DNA from: Parus major
Lineage: Eukaryota > Chordata > Aves > Passeriformes > Paridae
Reading direction: 5' to 3'
DNA length: 64,000 nucleotides
Assembly (NCBI RefSeq): GCF_001522545.3
Contig: NC_031770.1
Coordinates: 4,462,281-4,526,280 of the forward strand
Part shown: one piece after another, positions 13,401 to 24,689 of the stretch
Layout of the letters: every line of letters starts with the position of its first letter
Position numbering within the stretch: position 1 is the stretch's first letter
Program-made: the position numbers and the translations under genes
The notes under the pieces: generated by a model
Database searches by the model: none
The model's input: only the letters and a program-made list of their open reading frames with translations
What the model was told of the DNA's origin: nothing

Positions 13401-13985
13401 GAGTGTTCCTGTTCCATGCTGGTTGTTTTTATGAGGTTCCCATGGGCTGTCCCTCCTCTCAGCTCCTGCTCATGTCTTGCATTCCATGAGGTGTTGCTGG
13501 TGAGCTGCTGACCCTTGAGTTCATCCATGTGAGTTCATTCCTGGGGCTTGGGGCACACCACCAGGTACTCCCACCCAGCAGGATTTGCTTGAGGGTGACC
13601 CTACAAACTCCCCTGGGGTATGGGAGCTGGCAGAGGGAGAACAGCCTGGGTGCTGCTGGTGCCAGAGAAGGTGACACGAGGGAGCAAGGAGACTCTCTTG
13701 GTTCTGTGACGGTCTAGATGGGCTGCTTTGGCATCCACAGAGGGTGTCCCAGAGCTGTGATACTCTGAAACACACTTATCTTCACAGGATTGCACAAACA
13801 GATAGGGTTGGAGAGGATTCTGTCATAGATAAAGTTCTAGGTGATTTTTTAAGGATTTTCATGCACCAGGCAGGTGGTGAGTTGTGTAAAGCATTGTGGC
13901 TGTGCTGTGCCACACACAGCCAGCCTGGGCTCTGATCCAACAGCTGAGCTTGCTCTCCTAAGCTCCCTTATTCCTGATGGTAAGA
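10411..13985. other. unique non-coding sequence
   Basis: No recognisable gene or repeat. A C run lies near 12226. The open frame at 11349-11660 (about 103 codons) has no recognisable domain and is treated as chance. Confidence 0.6.
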
Positions 13986-13990
13986 AAAAG

Positions 13991-14028
13991 GAATTCCATT
14001 ACTGTACAGCTGTATTAAAATGGAATTC
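13991..14028. repeat. nested inverted repeat (hairpin or cruciform)
   Basis: Perfect 10-bp arms, 'gaattccatt' at 13991-14000 and 'aatggaattc' at 14019-14028, enclose a spacer that itself holds a perfect 10-bp palindrome, 'tacagctgta', at 14005-14014. It is too short for a typical microRNA precursor. The inner palindrome contains CAGCTG, an E-box. Confidence 0.8.
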
Positions 14029-14029
14029 A

Positions 14030-17000
14030 CTGCACATCATTGTTTGGGGAGGGAAGAAACACTTGGTGTTTTTTTTCCATTTTAAATCTCCAGGCATTGT
14101 CTGCAGTGTGCTAGCCCTGTGTGTCAGCAAGGCCATTTCTTGTTGACTGATACTGTAGCTGTTGGTTTAACTCCTGCCTCTGCCATGGGTTCTTCCCTGG
14201 GATTTAACATTTGGCAGCAGTGTTTTGTTCCTTAACAATTGAAAAGTCAATTAAAATGATGGAGATATTGATGCTCATTTCCTCATCACCTGTAGCTGCC
14301 TAATCATGGAGTGATGGATAAGTGGTGGCCCAAATAATTTGAAGCTTCCTTGAAGGCTTTCAAAGCAGTGGACTAAACTTCTTTCCTTCCTTGTAATCCT
14401 ACAGCAGATGGAGGGAAGGGAAAGTCTAGTAAGCCAATATGAAACATATTTAAATAGTGGTAGATTCTTCAACCCTGAATATAATTTCTCTAGGCTTTCT
14501 GGAGTTTTTTTGAAGTTAACTTGTCATTTGGGACAAAGGTGAGGTGGGCCACCAGGCAGCCTCTAACAGAATCCCCAGTTTCTCAGCCAGAAGCCAAGTG
14601 CAGTTGTTTGCTGGTGGCATCTTCTGGGAGCCAGTGCTTATCCTCCTACCAGAGAATTTCTGCAGAATCAGGATTTGTCCTACCATCTCCTGTCTGCGTA
14701 GAGCACTGCAGGCTATGGGCACAGGGAAATGGGTTTTTCCTGAGCTCCCAGTGCCAGGTAACCCTTCAGTGTCACTCAAAGTATTGCTGTACCACTGCTA
14801 CAGGAGCAGACAGTGTTAAATAGTCTGCTGTGAGCACAATTGCTCCAAGCCCTTCAAGACTGGCTATAAATGCACTTTTAGGAAGTGGAAATCAAGAGTG
14901 TTCTTGGGCAGTGTGGATCTGAAACCGTGTGAGACGCTGACAGCTTCCTAGGGGGACTGTGTTGTTTGCCAGGGTCTGTTTCCCAGCCTTATCACACCTC
15001 TGTGGATAATCATTAGCTGTGTCTGAATCTTCTCCCGAGGGCATTGCGTTTCCTGTTCCTGCAGGTGAATAGAAATGAGGCAGAATAGAGCCGAGGAAAG
15101 GCTTGCTGCCAGCTGTGGAGATCCACACCTGTTGCTACAGGTGTAATCATTAGCTTGGCCTTTTAAAGCGACTGGAAATAATTATCAGGTTATTAGGTGC
15201 TAAGAAACCTTCCAGGCTACTCTTGGAGTGGATGTTTGGCTGATTGTGTGTGTTGAGAAGTTGTGTACTCAATGACGCTGAATTTTTCTCTGCGAGTGTG
15301 AAAGCCAAACAAGAAAACTCGTAATCCAGAGAGAGTGACTTCATCTGGTCCTTTCTTTGTTGTTGTTGCCATTACAACTTTCTCTGCAGTTCAGATAATT
15401 TCCTTGTGTCGAAGGTGGAGTTGGGGAGGCTACAAAACACAAGCAGTTGTTGCATAACCCTTGTTTGCAGTGAGCAAAGTTAAATGTTTGGATGGGTGGT
15501 ACTGCAGCCACTTCAGCATCCACGTGGAGTTGCATTTGGCAGTAAAAATGTGCTGAAGTGATGCTGCTCTAGCAGAGATACTGATGTTTTGTCCAATGAA
15601 GTAATGTTGTGTTTTAAAGAAAAACAGCAACAGCTCAAAATTTTGAAATAGAAGTACAGCTATAGTGGAATTTGTGGTGATTGTAGCTTTTATAATGTTG
15701 TCATTGGAAAAATAAAAAAAATGTGGGAAATATGAATGAATTTTTGTTGGGTTGCTGTTGTTTGGCATCTCTGGTTACTTAAACTTCTAAAAAACCAGGG
15801 AGAACAGGTTAAAATTTTGTTTTTAGGTTTAAATTTTGTTCATGGTTTTTCCTCTGTTAGTGTGAGGGGTGAAATGACTTGCCTGTGTGATTACAGAAGC
15901 AGTTGTGCTTGCTGTGTGAGCTGGTATGATTCCCAAAGCCCAGGATGCATCCACTGAAGAAAAATTCTGGAATTAATGGGTACATGTGCTTATTTTTTTA
16001 GGTAGAACAACCTGTTAATTGACCTTAGTGGGGAGATTAAAACTGAAGCTGCCAATTCAGGGAAGGGGAAAACTGTGTTTGAAATGTGGAGGATTGGGAG
16101 AGTTCTGTGAATGAACCACATCTTGCTGGCTTCTACCTTTTCATGTCAGTTTGGGACAGAATCAGTTCTGATAACTAGATCTGATTTCTGGGCAGTGCCC
16201 TGACATGTAGGTCACAATCTCACTGTGAGATGGGAGGTTTTGTTAACTTCTGTGTATTTGGAGACAGTCATTTCACTTGAAAGTGATGTTGCTCCACTGC
16301 TTCAATCCACGCATTTAGTGAAAAAAAGTAAAAGTATAAGGTAGAAAAATTGCTTTCTCCTTTTTGATTGACTGGAGTAATTAATGAAAATAAATTTCTA
16401 ACATTAAAGCTGACAGAAATGTAACTTGAAGTCTTGTCAAGTTCACTGGCATTACTTTGCAAGAGACTGATTGACAGTTCTGGGGGGAAAAAAGCTGTAA
16501 TTGTATTCATATGGAACCTACATCTTTAACTCGTCAAGCAAAAGTTACTGAAAATGTCCCTAGACCTTTCTACAACCCTTGAAGTTGAAAGATTTTTGTG
16601 TTTTTAAGGCAAAATGTCAATATAAAAGAACTTGTTATCTTGGACACGCAGGAGTGAGAAAATTCAGGAGTGCAGCTGAATGAATGAAGTTTAAATTCTT
16701 CAAGGTGCTCACAGAGTACAGCCATTGTGGCAGATCTTACTGCATCCTTGTGAAATCTTAAAGCTTTGATAGATGGATCTCTGAGAGGTAGAGCAGGAAA
16801 ATTCAGATCCTCTGCTTTTTGAGGTGACTGGTGGTTTGATATTGGCAGGTGCTTCAAAAGGTAGAAAATGCTTCCAAAAGCTGCCCTTTAATTTCAGTGT
16901 GAGTCAATGGAGTGATTCTGTCATTGTGCTTTGGCTGCTGGCTGAGATTTGCCAGAAATGCTGGATTTGGACTCAACTCCTTCCCTGCTTTGTGACAACA

Positions 17001-17250
17001 CAGACCTCAGGTGAAGCAATGAAAAATTGTTTATTGGTATGACATTGAAGAGTTGAACAGAGATACTTCAGAGTATTTTAAGTAGAAATCAGTGTTCGAT
17101 AAGGTCCACTTTGGTATTTGTGTTCTCATCACAAATGCTTCAAAAGGATGTGATTTACTGTTAAATTCCATGATTTTTAATGAAGTTCTGGAAAATTAAT
17201 AACCTTTACTTGGCAGAAAGAAGACTGAGCCTGTCTCTGGTCTGGGTTCC
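14030..17250. other. unique non-coding sequence
   Basis: AT-leaning sequence without recognised features. At about 15808-15843 a short word resembling 'ttaaattttgtt' is duplicated in tandem. The open frames are short and overlap on both strands. Confidence 0.55.
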
Positions 17251-17295
17251 ATCCTTTAGATGAAATATTAAAGCAAGGTCCCTCTTGCTGTGGGA
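17250..17295 (+). repeat. possible remnant of an ancient amniote interspersed repeat
   Basis: The order of words here (a 'gatgaaatattaaa' stretch, then 'aaggtcc', then 'ctgtggg') resembles an old repeat I recall as common in turtle and crocodile genomes. The match is short and divergent, and I cannot assign a family name. Confidence 0.3.
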
Positions 17296-17488
17296 ATGGT
17301 TCCTTTGGAAAGGGGCAGTGATTAATGGTGGTGGATGAGCCAAGAGTCCCCCTCTGACAGGTTGTAGCAGTCAAGGCTGTTCTGCTGCTTTCCTCCAGTC
17401 CCAACCCTAAAATAAGTGACAGAATGTGATCCTGACCTGTGATTGGGCATTCTGCAATTCCAATAATCTGGTTTTTTAGCCGTCTCTA

Positions 17489-17502
17489 GTGTGTGTGTGT
17501 GT
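17489..17502. repeat. (GT)7 microsatellite
   Basis: Seven uninterrupted GT units. It is short and therefore only weakly likely to be polymorphic. Confidence 0.9.
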
Positions 17503-20500
17503 AATGTTTGAAGCTTCAAGTCAAAAGTGAAAAACTCCTTTAATAGTTCTCAGCTAAAAACTTTTTGGTTGGTGGTTATGCTGCTTCTCACTAGACATTT
17601 AGAAACCAGGGGAAGTTTGGAATGGGGTTTGTGCTTTTAATGCCTACCTGAAAGAAATTCTATAAGTAATTAGAATATGTAGTAATGTGTGTTGTTGGGG
17701 AGAAGCTTTAGAATTTAGCATTTCCATATAATCGGTACTTCACTGAGATCCTTTGAAGAATGAAAATGTTGTTACAATTCATGCAATACTTTTCAATTTG
17801 ATTTGTTATATATTTGATTGCAGAGTGTGCTCTCTTATTTTGCATAGAGAATAATAGTAAATCAATTTGTTGCCTTCTGTTGCGTATCATCCCTAAAAGT
17901 TTCAGCCATTTGAGCTTGTTTTATTGCGTGTGTTTGCTTGTATTGAATGTGTTCCAGCTCTTCATTTCCCAGGGCATGTAAAATTGGTGAAATTCCATGG
18001 GAAAGGATTGTTTTGGGCATGTAAACATAGTGTCAGGAATTTTTAAAGCTTGGGAAGTGCAGGCACTTAAAAGTTGTGGGAGTCAAACGCATCCTTGTGT
18101 GCTCACACACATTTCTCAAGGCAGTGTGTTGTGGTGGGACATCCCAGGATGGATTGTGTGGGTTTTGTTTTTTTTGTTGAGATCAGGTTTCCCCCAAGAG
18201 TTTTATCCATCTAAAGGAAGTCTGGAGAAAATAAGTCTGCTGTTATTTCCTGGATTATATGTATTTACCTCCTACAAAAGTTATGCAATAAAGAAAGGCT
18301 TGGCCTGGCCAATGTTGATGGAAAGTTCCAAAGGAAACGTCTGTGAATGGTTAGTGCTTTTGTTGAAGCTCTTGTTGCACTTGCTAAAAAGAGTAGACCT
18401 GTGAACAAAGAAGATGAGCTTAAGTCAGGCTAAATACAGAGATTTATTTTCTAATTGATCAGATATTTATTATGAAATATGTAATTCGCAGGTCTTTCTT
18501 GTGAGACAAACAATAACTCTCACTGAAAACAGCAGATTCAAGTGTATTCACCGGTGTCCCAAACATTCCATTTTCCAACCTGCATCCTGTCCTTCAGCCA
18601 GTAACCAAACCTTAAGGTGATGTGGAACTGGAAAATGTTTTGTCTTCTCCCTGCTCAGCTGTTGCTCAGTTGGGCTGAGCCAGCCCACGTTTTTCCGGCG
18701 AGCCTTTCGCACGTGGCTGTCCAGCCAAGCTCTGTCTCCAGCCGGCCCCTTCGGGCATCAGCGGCTGTCCCATGGGTGGCTGTTGAGATTTCCACCAAAA
18801 TTCTCAGTCCCAAATACTGAGGGATCAGAAGGGAAGGATCCTGATGCCCTAAAGGTTGGATCTGTGACAAAAAACCAGATGAATTTATCTCATTGCGAGT
18901 TGAGGGGGCTGCCAGATCACCGCGAGAACAGGGGTGGTGTTTGATGGTGTAGGGATTGTTTGGGTGTGGAGGTGGTGGGCACAGGGGGCTGTTGGAATGT
19001 TTGCTTTGATTAGTAGGGAAAGGGATTTGCAGGAAGGCAGTTTGTCTCACAAAAAACTGCTTTTGCTGAGAACCCTGTAAGAAATTACCATAAAAGTCAG
19101 TGTGTTGTGAAGTCCTCCTCCTTCCCACCATCCTGCTGCCACTTTCTTATTTATAGAGCCTTTCCCTAGAACCCTTTTGTAGAGTGCTGGAGAAGCAGCA
19201 CACACTGCTTTTTGCTTCTGTACCATCCTCAGTGGGAAAAGGAGCCTTTTTTGTGTGGCTTTGGGAAAGTTTTGTCCTTGCTGGTGTCCTTTAAAATATT
19301 TTTTCTGAGGGAGTGAACTTTGAAGTAATTAATTGGACCTTGAGAATCAAGTGATTATCTTCCAGATAGCATGTCTGAGATGTATGTCTGTGTTCAGAGA
19401 GCAATGCCTCAGATGCTTAACATTTTCAAATGCCACTGTAAGTAAACAGTCCTTGGAAGTGTTTGCTGGAGATGTCACTGCCAAATTAAGGTAAAAAGTG
19501 TAGAATCATAGAACAGGAGCTCCTGGGCTACCATGAATAGAGAATTTCTTCTGGAATATTTTGAGGGTTCAATAGGCTACATAGGGGTTTTCTTTGGGGG
19601 TTTAACAGATAGAATAGCAGAGAAAAACTTTAAAAAAGCAAAATGCATGAATAGAGATGAATGGGATGATCTTGAGAGGAGCCCAGCACTGCTGGTGTAA
19701 CTTTCTCCAGTGACAAGGGTGAGGAGATGTAGTGACAGGTGGCAGAGTCCTGACACTTGCAGAAACTTCTGTCTTTTGGACCAGCAGAAAGTGCTGTTTG
19801 TCTCTGGAGTGGTTTGGGGACATTTCAGATCTGTGTAAATAATTTCAGCAGGTATTTTTAGAACAGCCACAAGAATCCATGGCAGAGCTTTTACCTGAAG
19901 ATTTCCGTGTAACTCTCCAAGTTAGAAATAATGAATTAACCCAATTTATTTTTCTTTTCTGTTGATACCTTACCCATGGGTGTTTTTGGTCATCTGACAG
20001 TTCAGATTAGAAACACCAAGGCTTACAAAGCTCTCTTGCTCCTTTGAGTTTTGTCATTTGTGTCTCTAATCCTCAACAGTGCCAGAATTGAGTTTATAAT
20101 ATTCATCCTCAAGTACTTTGAACAGCATTTGAGCTCTTATTTACTGGAAGATAAGTGCTCCTTGAGTGTCTCCAAACTTGGACTGGATGTGGAGTACCAG
20201 ATTTAATGTGGCCTCGTACTGACACTAATAATGTTGTTGAACTGTTGGGCATCAGCAGAGCTCAAATCCTTGCTTGTTCCCTTCCTGCTCTCCCTACAGC
20301 ACAGTAAATGTCAGGAATTATCCCTACATTATTTTAAATGCCAGTGCTAAGGGCAACTGCCTTTAAATGCCAGTTCTACTTAAACTTACAGATATTGTCA
20401 TTATGTTTAGGCTAGAAGGGATTTTAATGAAACAATGACCTGTGGCTCCATGAAAGTTTAAATAAGTGATTTCCTTTGCTGGTAACAGAATCTCATTTAC

Positions 20501-22990
20501 CCTCATGTGTGATTCCAAAGAAATATTAATGCTTGCAATAAAAGTTTTAATACAAATTTTGTACCTTTGAGGTGGCTATTATATAGATGGGAAAATGATT
20601 TAGAATGGTGAAGTTAAATCCTCAAGGTACTTTAGAATTTTCTTTCAAGATTGCCATTTTAACTTTTTAAAATAAAACTATAGTTTTTGAGGAAAAAATA
20701 AGCTAAAATAAATCCTGAGCAGACTTGTGGGATGCAAACCACTGGCTATGTTCAGTCATCTGTCTGGTGTCTTTGGTGTATCCAACAGGGTGTTGCTGGA
20801 ATATTTCCAGATTTTGGGAGCATTGTGATCTTGTTCTGCATGAAGAAGGCACAGATCACTTATCTTTGTGCTGCTTTTCTCAGCATGTATTGGGACGGCC
20901 AAAGAGGGTATGACCTCTTTGACTGGATTGGGTGATTTCGTGGCACATGTGTGTTCAGATTTATAAGCAAGTGCTTTTAGGCAGGAAGGACAGGATATTT
21001 GTTTTCTTTGGGGATGTGTGCCCTGTGAGGTGCTGGTTAGGTCCCAAAAGAATCCCCCATTTCTGAGGAGCAGTGGGGATGGAAGGACACATTCCTTTGG
21101 CTGTAAGGACAGTTCTGCAAGCTCTTGTTGGTTGGAGCAGCAGCCTCAAAGTGCACATGAAAGTGTTGGAATTTGAGCAATGTAATAACTGTGGTGCTTC
21201 TGCTGCACTCGGTAGCCAGTAGCTTTTGGCAGAATAAAGGAACTCTTCTATCATTAATGTTTTGGGCTAAAAGTGTTATTACTTCAACAGCAAGCACTTT
21301 CAGGTTTTTTCTATGTACAGTCCAGGTGATAAGGTGGAAGAGGAAGGAAGGATTGGCAGAAGTGTGGAGTGTTTTGGTGACTGTGTGCTGGCAGTGTAGA
21401 TGTGTCCTGCACCTTACCTGACAAATTTTTATCTCCTGACTCTCACACATACTCTCTAGGCCAGTCTACATTTGAGTTTCAGTTTGTGTTCTCAGTTTTT
21501 AGGAACTTCATTCCCTCTGGACACACACCAATTTTGACCTTTTAAGTGTAGCTATTTTCAGAAATTAAATTTTCTTATCAGTTTTTCTTTCTATCTCTTT
21601 GGTCCCTGGCCTACCTGGCACTTGCAGGCCATAATTTAGTTCCTTCTTGTTTTAGCAAAAGCAGCTCCAAAGAACATGGATCATTGTTGTGTGGATGCAG
21701 CATGAAATCTTCTGCTTTTGTATACAGCTATAATATTGGTAACACAAAGTCCCAAAATATATCAGATTGATGAATTCACTTCCATTATATTATAACTCTA
21801 ATGAGTCTGATGCCCTAAAGAAGGACTGGACAGGCTTGCAAATTGGGTGTCCAGTCATTGTGTTCAGAAGGATGAGGTAAAAGTAAAATTTGGGATGTTT
21901 TGGGAGGGTGGTTGTGTATGGGTTTTCTTGAGTTTGTTTTGCTTATCCCCAGAGGTTCTCAGAGCAGCCACATCACTCATAACAGGTCCTGGGTGTCATC
22001 AGCAGATTGTCCCAGGAGTGCCTTAAATGACATTTTGGATAGGAACTGATGACAGCCCAGGGGCCTATCAAGAACTAGGTTAAAGCCTGAGCTAATGTAG
22101 TTTTAAGCACAGGAGTTCATTTGAAGCCAAGGCCACAGGATTTGTGCCCAGTGCTTCCTGGGACTGGTGAGAAGTGCTGAGTTCCTGGTGTTGCTGTGGA
22201 GAAGTGCTTCTTGCTGTGCCATACCCTCAGTGCTCCTGCAGGAGCTGCTGGAGCTGTGCAGGGTTCAGGCTCTCCCTGCCAGAGCCTGACACTGCCCCAC
22301 TGTCACCTCCAGTGAGCATTTGCTCTTCTGAAGCTGATTTCCACACTGGGACCTACTTCAGGAAGGAGAAAACCCCTGAGTTCCTTTACTGCACGTAAAA
22401 TTCACGTGATTATGCATCCAGGCTTCAGCCCAGTTGCTTCAGTTGGCATGTCCTTATCAAATGATGCTAATTGGCTGATAACTTCCAAAATGTTTGTTCC
22501 AGAGGGAAGGAGGCTGCTAAGTTGCACAAATTGGGGATTACTTCCATGAGTGTCCTTCCTGGTGGTGTCTGTTGGTTTGCATCATTCTGAGAAGTGCCAT
22601 TCTCCTGAGCCACACACAGCTCTGTCCTTGAGCTGAAATATGATGTTATTTCTGGAATGCCTGATGTACTCACAAAGCTTGACATCACCAGAAAAAGTTG
22701 TTTTCATCCACAGACCTTAATATTGGGCTTTCACATCAGTTTTATGGTTTTATGCACTGAAGTTGGTTCTGCTCCTTGATGCTGACTGCTTAAAAAATGA
22801 TTTCATGACATTATCTAAATGACTTATCCCTGATGTCCACCCCCAGCAGATATGTTTTCTCTAGCTGACATGCCATAAAGGTCTGAGGAGGAACTTTTGA
22901 AAGGGCTGGAAGGATTTGTGCTGGTAGTCTGGACTGCAACTGTCCTATCTACCTTTCTATCTGCTTCCAGTGATTAAATTGACAGGCAGC
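17503..22990. other. unique non-coding sequence
   Basis: No gene or repeat family recognised apart from the small CpG cluster at 18688-18763. Open frames of up to 158 codons (minus strand, 18655-19131) and 137 codons (minus strand, 21037-21450) show no domain, signal or motif and are treated as chance. Confidence 0.55.
18688..18763. other. small CpG cluster
   Basis: Eight CpG dinucleotides fall in 76 bases, including 'ccggcg' and 'cacgtg' words, in surroundings almost empty of CpG. It is too short for a standard CpG island. It may be a decayed GC-rich repeat or a small regulatory patch. Confidence 0.5.
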
Positions 22991-23200
22991 AGCCAGCCAG
23001 CTGACTTGGCCATTTAATGAACATGTTATAAATAGCAAAAGCTGAACTGTTTGTTCAAAAATTTTAATTTCATGTAACATTGGCATGAAATTTGCTGTTG
23101 TTGTTTCGAAGGTTGAATGCACCGTGGCTTTCAGATTGTACTGGCAGTAAGTGATCATCGGAGATTAATTTAAGAAATATTTTTCAAATGTGACTAAATA
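22970..23200. other. conserved-element-like stretch (inference)
   Basis: Mixed AT-rich sequence without simple repeats, with words such as 'ccatttaatgaacatg' and 'gtaagtgatcatcgg'. Its texture resembles a vertebrate conserved non-coding element. No direct evidence is available from a single sequence. Confidence 0.15.
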
Positions 23201-23939
23201 AGATACTGCCAAAGGTAAATCTGTTATTTTGTGGCACTTTTGATCTCTGTTTAATTAGAAATAATGAACTGTTCTAGTGTATGAGCAGACAGCTCTCATC
23301 ATGCAGGATTTTTTTGCTGACATCTATGTTACACTTTCTGCTGTTGTCTCTGTAATGTAAGGAAGATGGGTGTGAGAGCTGAACTGGGTTTCATTCTGCA
23401 GTCTGATACGTGCTGATCCCTTAGGTAGGTAATAATTCACATTCCTTATAGCACAAGAAATAAGTGGTGTGTTAACCATTAATCTGGAATTGCTGTTGAG
23501 ATATTAATTGCCAACTATGAGGACTGTTGGATTCCTCTTTTAAGTACATTAAATATTGTCCTGTTTTGGCAGGAAATAAATCTTTCTTTTGGACTATACA
23601 TAGCCACTATAGCTGCAAGGATAGTGTAAAATCATAATTTGGAAATGTGCTTTCACTCCTGTAGCTCACACAGGCAAAGCTTTCTTTTAGACTTGCAGTG
23701 GAAAGTATCTGCCAATGACACAATTAATAAAATGCCCTGTTTGATTAGAGACATTCTGATTTCAGATCAATGTTTGTAAAATAACTCTTAGGTATGGAGT
23801 TGCCTCAGGATCAAGAAATATAAGCCCAGAGTTGGTTTGTGAGAAGCTGACTTGAGTGATTGTTTATTTCTGTGAAAATTGCTTTTTATATCCCATAGAC
23901 ACAATTAAAGCTGCATTTATTGGAATGAACAGCCTCGCT

Positions 23940-24290
23940 GCCATACAGGTGGAAGACAGATTATAAAGACATATGTGATACTGTAGTGAAGCCCCCGAGA
24001 ATGAATGATCTAATCAGGGTGAAATCAAATTGTCTGGGTGCTGTAATGAGAAGACTCAGGTTTGCTTTTATCCCTCCAGCTAGCTGGGAACACTCAGGGC
24101 TGCATTTTGTGAGGGGAGATTGTGCTATCATTTGGAGATCATTATAGCAGCAACAAAGAGAATGCAAGCTATCTCCAATTTATTTTGGCCCATTTAGTCC
24201 AGCATTTGATGTATCTGATACATTGTTTACACTGTGAAGTTTAAATATTTTATCTGTTATATTTAAATGAAAATAAACAGCCTAAAAGGA
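23940..24290. other. conserved-element-like stretch (inference)
   Basis: This low-repeat stretch contains several TAAT/ATTA-type, GATA-type and 'acaaag' (SOX-like) words, including 'agcaacaaagagaatgcaag' and 'tgatacattgtttacac'; the latter overlaps a forkhead-like core. The density of developmental transcription-factor words is suggestive only. An alignment to other birds would settle it. Confidence 0.2.
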
Positions 24291-24661
24291 GGGAAAATGA
24301 GTGCTAAGTAAACACTTGGGGGAAAATATTCCTCTGTTCTTACAGCACTTTAATAAGGAAGGGAAAAAAAAATAATGCCTGTAATGCATTCTTGTGATGT
24401 TTCTTTTATGCTTGTTAGCTCCTCTGAAGAGCAAGTTAACACAGTGCCTAATTCTAGAATTTTACAGCCTATGGATTAGGGGAATACAGGATTTTCCATG
24501 CTCTCAAATGGATTTAGCCTGTAGCTGTGACAGTCCTGTAGCTCCTGAGTGGGCCTTTAGGAATGGCAGAGCCAGTCGGGTCTGGGAGCCTCGGCAGGTC
24601 AGGGCCCCGCTCTGCCTTTGCTTTGGTGGGAGAGTGAAGGCAGGAGGGCAGAGATCTCCTT

Positions 24662-24686
24662 AATTCCATGGCTTCTGCATGGAATT
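24662..24686. repeat. short perfect inverted repeat
   Basis: Nine-base arms, 'aattccatg' at 24662-24670 and 'catggaatt' at 24678-24686, surround a 7-base spacer. It lies in a locally GC-richer patch (about 24530-24840) with no recognised gene. Confidence 0.75.
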
Positions 24687-24689
24687 CCT

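Noticed and set aside
18655..19131. 158-codon minus-strand open frame
   Set aside because: Low-complexity Pro/His/Ser-rich composition, no domain, and it overlaps a frame on the other strand.
19502..19513. 'agaatcatagaa', similar to the end of an inverted CR1
   Set aside because: The following sequence does not continue into the CR1 3' region, so it is a chance match to the octamer.
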